Part shown: positions 59,121-64,000 of the stretch, one piece after another
How positions within the stretch are numbered: the first letter of the stretch is position 1
How the letters are laid out: every line of letters begins with the position of its first letter
NCBI GenBank assembly: GCA_942492715.1
Contig: CALOFW010000012.1
Span: 744,001-808,000, forward strand
Reading direction: 5' to 3'
Length of the DNA: 64,000 nt
Source of the DNA: Sva-07 sp942492715
GTDB taxonomy: Bacteria; Actinomycetota; Acidimicrobiia; Acidimicrobiales; Ilumatobacteraceae
Made by a program: the position numbers and the translations under genes
Notes under the pieces: generated by a model
Databases searched by the model: none
Seen by the model: the letters and a program-made list of their open reading frames with translations, nothing else
What the model was told of the DNA's origin: nothing

Positions 59121-59708
59121 ATGGGCTTCTCGAACCGCTCCGCTCCCCAGGCGACGAAGCCCGACGAGCGCGTGTTCATCGGGGCGAGCTACCTCGATCT
59201 GGCGGAAGCCGACGCCGACTTCGAGGCGCTCCGGCAGTCCTGTGTCGATCGCGGTGAAGCTGCTGGCTTCGACGCCGTGACGATCGGGCGGAAAGCATCC
59301 GGCGAAGTTCGATTCCATCGCGAACCCGATCGCTCACAGGGTTCAGTTGCGGGCGATCATGCCGCTCCCAGTCTCGCTGCCGGCCTCGGGGCCGCACTGT
59401 TCCCCTCGGTCGCGGCCGACATCCCGGTCGGGCGGCTGGCGGAACGGGAGATCCTCGGAACCGTTGCCGGGGTCGTGGCGATCGCCCTCGGACGCAGCGG
59501 CCTGAGCGAATTCGGAGACCAACTGGATTCCTCGTCGGCGGGCCTCATCGCGGTCGGCACGGCCGAACAGCAGGACCGGATCCGGACCGTGCTCACCAAC
59601 GCGCACGCCACGATTGCCCGGGTGGGATCGGTCGACGTCGAACGGGTCGTGCAGACGACCGACAAAGTTCACCGAGCTGCATCGAAGAGGCGGCGGACAA
59701 CGCCGTAG
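59121..59708 (+). CDS. DUF1269-like protein, paralogue B
   Basis: A 195-residue paralogue of the protein at 49112. The shared blocks are FIGASYLDLAEADADFEALR, VTIGRKASGEVRFHRE, SLAAGLGAALFPSVAAD and SAGLIAVGTAEQQDRIRTVL. It differs by a ~15-residue N-terminal extension and a basic C-terminal KRRR tail. No membrane segment is present. GACAAT at 59108-59113, seven bases before the ATG, could be a leaderless -10 box. It converges on the second MalT-like regulator (39 bases between stops). Function is unknown. Confidence 0.7.
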   Translation: MGFSNRSAPQATKPDERVFIGASYLDLAEADADFEALRQSCVDRGEAAGFDAVTIGRKASGEVRFHREPDRSQGSVAGDHAAPSLAAGLGAALFPSVAADIPVGRLAEREILGTVAGVVAIALGRSGLSEFGDQLDSSSAGLIAVGTAEQQDRIRTVLTNAHATIARVGSVDVERVVQTTDKVHRAASKRRRTTP

Positions 59709-59747
59709 CCCCCGGACATCGCCGGGAGCGGTCGCTCCACGTTCTGG

Positions 59748-62519
59748 TCAGTCGCTCAGGTACCCCAGGATTCGGGCCTTGGCGACCGCCTCGCGGCGTC
59801 CATGTACGTTGAGCTTGTCGTACAGCCGGACGGTGTTCTTCTTCACCGTCCCCGGTGCGATGAAGAGCTCCCTGCCGATTTCCTGGTTGGTCTTGTGCTC
59901 CGCCAACAGTCGCAGCACGTCGAACTCGCGGGGCGTGAGCGCCGGTTCGCCGGCGACCGTCGTCACGGCGGTCGCCACCGACCCAGCGGTCTCGGGCTCG
60001 ATCGCGGCCAGGACCGCGCCGACGTGAGCAAGAGCGTGGCCGGCGACGTCGAGGCGGTGCAGCAGCGGTACGAGGTCGGGCCCGAGATCTGCGACCCTGC
60101 GGACGATGCCACCTTCCTGCGAAAGCCCGATGGCGTGCGCGAGCGAGTCGAGAGCGCCACACTCGTCGCCCTGGTTGGCACGATCGAGCGCCTGCAGCCC
60201 GAGCAGCCGAATGGTCAGCGGGCGGTGGTTGCGTTGTTGTGCAGCATCGAGGTATTGCTCGAGCAACTGCCGCCCGCTTTCGGCATCGGGCTTCGAGGAC
60301 ATCAGCACCTCGACATAGGTCGGCATGGGGTCGTAGAAGAGGAACGAGTGCAGCTGGGCATCGGGGTCGGCCGTATGGACCCATCGGAGCGCCGCGGCAG
60401 GTCGTCCACGACGAAGATCGAGCTCGGCCAAGAACGCCTCGGCGGTCGGCTGGAGATGATCGCTGTGCGTGTCGAGCACGAACTGCATCATCGACGCAGC
60501 GGAGACGTCGGCGTCGTCGCCGCGCCCCTGCGCCAACTCGGCAAGCGAGAGTGCGATCCAGGAATGGACGACGTTGGCCGCTGCTGTCGCGTACCGGGCG
60601 TCGATCACCTTCTTCAAGTGTTGTGTTGCCTCATCGAGCCGGTTGCGCTCATACGCGACCGTGCCCAGGAAGTACTGGGCGGCGGCGATGGTGTCGACCA
60701 GACCGAAGCGTTCCCCGATCGCCAACAGCTGGGTCGCATGGCGTTCCTCCAAGGCCAGGTCGCCTTCGAGCCATCCGAGGTACGGCAGCGCCCACGCCAT
60801 TGGATCGAACGGTGCCCCGGCGAACCGTTCATCGCCCATCACCGAGCTCGCCAACTGATGCGCCTCCTGTGAGCGGCCGGCGCCAGCCAGCGAAACGACA
60901 CCGGCGACAATGGCAAACGTCAGGTGGCGACCCGGCGTGGTTGCCAACAACTCCTGTGCGACCTCGGCGTCGGCCACGGCACCCTCGAAGTCCGCCGAGA
61001 TGAGCTTCTCGTAGGCGCTGCGCAGCTCTGCGATTTGGCCTCGAAGGCTGCTGTTGATGGCCGGATCCGGGACGTTTCCCCGTTCGAGCAGCGCCTCGGC
61101 CCGATCGAGCGCGTCACTCATCTCACCGAATCGCGACTGAAACTCGCCGACCAGCCACGCGCGGAGCAACAGCAGTGTGGGCTCGTTGTCCACGACATCG
61201 CTCGGCACGCGCGACAGCACACGAGCGAGTTCCGCCCATCGCTCCTCTTCGATCAGTTGGTTCCCGAACTCGGCGGTCCAGAGGACGAGGTCGGCATGCT
61301 CGCCCGCGAGATGTAGTTGTTCGATCGCTTCTTCGACCATGCCGTGAGTTCGGAACACACCTGCCACCCGCACCCGCATGTCCCGCTCTTGAATCTGAGC
61401 CTGAGGATCGGCGCCGTGGGCGACCCGCCAGTTGTCGAGGAGCTGCGCGAAAAGATGGTGGAAGCGGTACAACACTCCCTCATTGTCGAGTGGCACGATG
61501 AACAGGTTGTGCCGGAGCAGCCAGTCGATGAACTCCGAGCCCGTCATCGTCGCCGGCCCGGCAACCCTGTTGGCGATCGCAGCATCGCAGAGCTCTGCGC
61601 TGAAGCTGGGGAAATGGGAAACGACCTGCAGGTACCGCCGGACCGGCACCGGGACCGACTCGAGGATCTCGGCGAGGAGATCGTCTTGCGTCGCCTGGTC
61701 GAGGAAGCCGACGCCGACGAGCTCGGAGTCGCTGTCGAGACGGTACGCCTCGATCGCCAGACGCACTCCAGCGGGCCAACCCTCGGTCGCGGTGAACAAC
61801 TCGTGAATCTCTTGGTCGAGCCAATCCCGAGGCAGCAGCTGCCTCGCCAACAGCTGCACTTCCTCGCGGTCGAGCGCGAGCTCGGACATCCGGAGCTGGC
61901 CGAGCAGCCCGCGAACTCGCAAGGCCCTCAACCGCAGCGGCGGCTCCTGTCGGCTGACGATGACGAAGTGAACCGCGCCATCGTGATGCTCGATCAGCGC
62001 CGACACGACCTCATGCACCGACGGCGAGGTGATCAGGTGATAGTCGTCGAGCACGACCACGATCGGGTGCGGCACGTCGCTGAGCTCGTTGGACAGTTCG
62101 GTGATCACGACGGACAGTTCGGGAAGCGTTGGCGCCTGCACCATCTGTGACACGACATCCAGCGCGCCCGGCACGACGCGGCGGACTGCCTCGGCCAGAT
62201 GCATCAGGAACCAACGCGGGTCGTCGATCGCTGAGTCGAGCGTGACCCAGGCGACCGGACGGTCAATCGTCTCGACCCATTGGCTGACGATGATCGACTT
62301 ACCGAAACCTGCGGGAGCGCAGACCAGAGAGACGGGGAGACCGAGCCCGCGGTCCAGTGTTGCCAGGAGGCGACCGCGGCCCACCGCGTCGACTGGCGGT
62401 CGCGGTCGATGGAGGAGCGCGGCGCGAACCGGCAAGCCCGCCGGCGCGGGATCCCCAACAACCTCGATCAGCTCGGCTGCGGACGACTCCAATATGTCGT
62501 CCTCCTCGACCGAATTCAC
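59748..62519 (-). CDS. large ATP-binding LuxR-family regulator, MalT-like (B)
   Basis: A 923-residue paralogue of the regulator at 49802. The P-loop is APAGFGKS at 68-75 and Walker B VVVLDDYHLI near 155. TPR-like helices fill the middle, with a winged-helix FHHLFAQLLDNW around 350. The C-terminal LuxR domain is LTPREFDVLRLLAEHKTNQE, then ELFIAPGTVKKNTVRLYDKLNVHGR. The GTG start has TAGGGT six bases upstream (62526-62531), which fits leaderless initiation. With its DUF1269-like neighbour it duplicates the module at 49112-52543 in inverted regulator orientation. Confidence 0.9.
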   Translation of the reverse strand: MNSVEEDDILESSAAELIEVVGDPAPAGLPVRAALLHRPRPPVDAVGRGRLLATLDRGLGLPVSLVCAPAGFGKSIIVSQWVETIDRPVAWVTLDSAIDDPRWFLMHLAEAVRRVVPGALDVVSQMVQAPTLPELSVVITELSNELSDVPHPIVVVLDDYHLITSPSVHEVVSALIEHHDGAVHFVIVSRQEPPLRLRALRVRGLLGQLRMSELALDREEVQLLARQLLPRDWLDQEIHELFTATEGWPAGVRLAIEAYRLDSDSELVGVGFLDQATQDDLLAEILESVPVPVRRYLQVVSHFPSFSAELCDAAIANRVAGPATMTGSEFIDWLLRHNLFIVPLDNEGVLYRFHHLFAQLLDNWRVAHGADPQAQIQERDMRVRVAGVFRTHGMVEEAIEQLHLAGEHADLVLWTAEFGNQLIEEERWAELARVLSRVPSDVVDNEPTLLLLRAWLVGEFQSRFGEMSDALDRAEALLERGNVPDPAINSSLRGQIAELRSAYEKLISADFEGAVADAEVAQELLATTPGRHLTFAIVAGVVSLAGAGRSQEAHQLASSVMGDERFAGAPFDPMAWALPYLGWLEGDLALEERHATQLLAIGERFGLVDTIAAAQYFLGTVAYERNRLDEATQHLKKVIDARYATAAANVVHSWIALSLAELAQGRGDDADVSAASMMQFVLDTHSDHLQPTAEAFLAELDLRRGRPAAALRWVHTADPDAQLHSFLFYDPMPTYVEVLMSSKPDAESGRQLLEQYLDAAQQRNHRPLTIRLLGLQALDRANQGDECGALDSLAHAIGLSQEGGIVRRVADLGPDLVPLLHRLDVAGHALAHVGAVLAAIEPETAGSVATAVTTVAGEPALTPREFDVLRLLAEHKTNQEIGRELFIAPGTVKKNTVRLYDKLNVHGRREAVAKARILGYLSD

Positions 62520-62525
62520 GCTCCG

Positions 62526-62531
62526 ACCCTA
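62526..62531 (-). promoter_or_regulatory. -10 box of leaderless LuxR gene B
   Basis: TAGGGT on the minus strand lies six bases before the GTG at 62519. Confidence 0.4.
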
Positions 62532-62585
62532 GCGACATGCCGCCGCCTGGGCCGAGGGCTCAGCGAGGACCCACTCGGCGGTGGA

Positions 62586-64000
62586 TCAGATGTAGCCCTT
62601 GTCGGTCATCCAGTTGAGCGAGAAGAAGCCGATCACCGGCGGCAGATACGAGGTGACCAGCCGGTAAGTGACGGCAATCGAGAAGGCCTGCTCGGCGGGT
62701 AGGCCCACCCCGGTGAGCAGTGCGGTCATCGTCGCCTCGGCCACGCCGATCCCACCCGGAACCGGGGCGAGGCCGGCGAGCAGGCCGGTGCCGACGCTGA
62801 CGAAGATCAGCGCCGTGAACGGCACGCTCGCACCGAACGCAGCGACCACTGCGGCGAGTGCCAGTGCACCGACGATCTTCTCGAGGAACTCGCTGAGGCA
62901 GATCCCACCCAGGCGAACAGGAGAGGAGACGACGCCCTTCACCGACTCGTACGCCTCTTTCACCTTCGGCCAGACCTTGACCCGCCACTTGGGGACGGCG
63001 GCGATGACGATCAGCCCGATCACCACGACGGCGACGACGATCGCGAGCAGGCCGCCGGAGTCCTGCGAGTCGAGGCTGTCGGTGTCGATCGCCTGCCCGA
63101 GCGCCCACGAGGTGACCAGCAGGAGGACGATTTCGATGAGGAAGCCGAAGAAGCTGATGACCGGGCCTTGGGCGACGGCGGTCGTCGTCGGTACGCCGAG
63201 CTTCTGGAGGAATCGCACGTCCATCGCCACTTTGCCGACGGTCGACGGCACCACGAGGCCGACGAAGCTGTTCGCCGACTGCAGGATCACGGTCGGTGCG
63301 TAGGGAACGGGTTGGGTGACGGCCGACTTGATACCCATGTATGCCGTCGAGTAACCGAGCATCTTGATGATGAACGCGACGATCAGCCAACCGATCGACG
63401 CGGTCTTCAGCTCCTCGAGGAGCGTGTCGAACCCGACTTGGGCGACCTGGGAGATCAGGGCGTTCACCGCGACGATGGCGAAGAAGACGACGACGATGTC
63501 CTGCACGCTGACGCGCTTGACGTCGACGAGCTTGGGTTCCTCGACACCCAGCCGCTCGACGAGCAGCGATCGGATCTGGCCGAACTTGACCTTCGACCGC
63601 TTCATTTGTGTCCGCAGGCTCGGATCGACGACGGCATCTTGCAGGTAGGGAAGCGCCGCAACGAGGCGCCGACGGGGGTATCCCGCAAGTGCGGCGTCGA
63701 CGGCCTGTTCGATCCCGACCACGGCCGCGGTGGTGCCGAGCAGCGACGCGACGTCAGCGCCGAACTGCTGAGCAGTCGGGAGCATGGAGGAATGCTCGAA
63801 GTCCACGAACGACGGCCCGTCGTCTCCGATCCGGACGGTGCGCGCCCCGAGGTTGCCGTGCGCAACGTTCACGCCACGCAACCGGTCGAGCGCCCGCCAC
63901 AGCTCTTGCAGGCTCTCGTCGGTCACGCCGGTCCCGTCGTCGGCGTCGAGCTCGCCGATCGGGGTACCGTGCGGCTCCGCCACGACGAGCACGACGTCAC
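62586..64000 (-). CDS. UPF0104/LPG-synthase-type flippase fused to kinase-like domain (cut by window edge)
   Basis: The frame runs off the right edge, so the N-terminus is missing. The first ~130 visible residues resemble the C-lobe of a kinase or aminoglycoside-phosphotransferase fold. The catalytic loop reads HGNLGARTV where HGD or HxDxxxxN is expected, and the metal loop is VDFEH where DFG or DxD is expected, so the domain may be inactive. Residues ~170-460 are a lysylphosphatidylglycerol-synthase-type (UPF0104) membrane domain with six to eight helices (FVGLVVPSTVGKVAMDVRFL, GLAPVPGGIGVAEATMTALL). Such proteins move lipid-linked substrates. The start codon lies outside the window. Confidence 0.82.
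   Translation of the reverse strand, partial: DVVLVVAEPHGTPIGELDADDGTGVTDESLQELWRALDRLRGVNVAHGNLGARTVRIGDDGPSFVDFEHSSMLPTAQQFGADVASLLGTTAAVVGIEQAVDAALAGYPRRRLVAALPYLQDAVVDPSLRTQMKRSKVKFGQIRSLLVERLGVEEPKLVDVKRVSVQDIVVVFFAIVAVNALISQVAQVGFDTLLEELKTASIGWLIVAFIIKMLGYSTAYMGIKSAVTQPVPYAPTVILQSANSFVGLVVPSTVGKVAMDVRFLQKLGVPTTTAVAQGPVISFFGFLIEIVLLLVTSWALGQAIDTDSLDSQDSGGLLAIVVAVVVIGLIVIAAVPKWRVKVWPKVKEAYESVKGVVSSPVRLGGICLSEFLEKIVGALALAAVVAAFGASVPFTALIFVSVGTGLLAGLAPVPGGIGVAEATMTALLTGVGLPAEQAFSIAVTYRLVTSYLPPVIGFFSLNWMTDKGYI

Noticed and set aside
59711..59738. Terminator between the DUF1269-like B gene and LuxR gene B
   Set aside because: Only two short 5-bp stems (CCCGG/CCGGG and GGAGC/GCTCC) are present, too weak to call.

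Overview
This 64 kb window is high-GC DNA that reads like an actinobacterial chromosome, most likely from the class Acidimicrobiia (an Ilumatobacter-type marine or soil organism). That placement is an inference. It rests on a WhiB regulator, F420-type luciferase-like oxidoreductases, a DEDDh-exonuclease/GIY-YIG fusion, an NYN-domain protein with an actinobacterial N-terminal region, a C4 zinc-ribbon coiled-coil protein, a class A RNase P RNA, and many TANNNT -10 boxes that sit 6-8 bases before a start codon (leaderless transcription). The genes are densely packed, with many ATGA or GTGA start/stop overlaps.

Positions 1-13800 hold an NYN-domain protein (cut by the window edge), the exonuclease/GIY-YIG nuclease, TrpD and WhiB. 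They also hold a peroxide-stress group (a Fur/PerR regulator, rubrerythrin, a CCG-domain Fe-S protein and a DUF3501 protein) that diverges from a glycerol-phosphate operon (GlpD, an alkyl-DHAP-synthase-like flavoprotein, a small membrane protein and a GlpK-like kinase). Two Tat-exported ferritin-like proteins follow. Positions 13801-25600 hold rnpB, a secreted protein, a GT4 glycosyltransferase coupled to a glycogen-debranching-type enzyme, a possible 39-residue leaderless peptide, and an unusual branched-chain-amino-acid-type ABC transporter. In that transporter the permeases are fused (LivH-LivM), and both ATPases are fused behind a complete MFS transporter. A perfect 20-bp hairpin closes the operon.

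Positions 25596-45380 are mostly housekeeping and metabolic genes: a histidine phosphatase, a membrane protein, the zinc-ribbon protein, a class A penicillin-binding protein, two LLM oxidoreductases, a Gfo/Idh/MocA protein with an altered catalytic motif, GlgC, PEP carboxylase, an HSL-type esterase, a metallo-beta-lactamase/receiver-like/GAF fusion, a UspA-like protein, a secreted TAP-like peptidase, a decayed PIN-toxin fragment, a GAP-family exporter, a DUF1254/DUF1214 protein and a TetR regulator.

From about 45.5 kb the window looks accessory. A coiled-coil DNA-binding-like protein is followed by four 22-bp repeats, the 3' half of a tRNA-Val gene (a likely attachment-site scar), short 10-bp and 12-bp tandem repeats, and a tyrosine recombinase. 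The geometry of the tRNA fragment says an integrated element should extend to the right of it. That side carries a mini potassium channel, a pentapeptide-repeat membrane protein and the most interesting cluster of the window. In this cluster two very large MalT-like LuxR regulators, each next to a paralogous DUF1269-like protein, bracket a set of minus-strand genes: two tandem DUF1254/DUF1214 proteins, a DUF1269 glycine-zipper protein, a PLDc_N-type mini membrane protein, a SulP-STAS transporter and a one-TM coiled-coil protein. The window ends inside a UPF0104-type flippase fused to a kinase-like domain that appears inactive.
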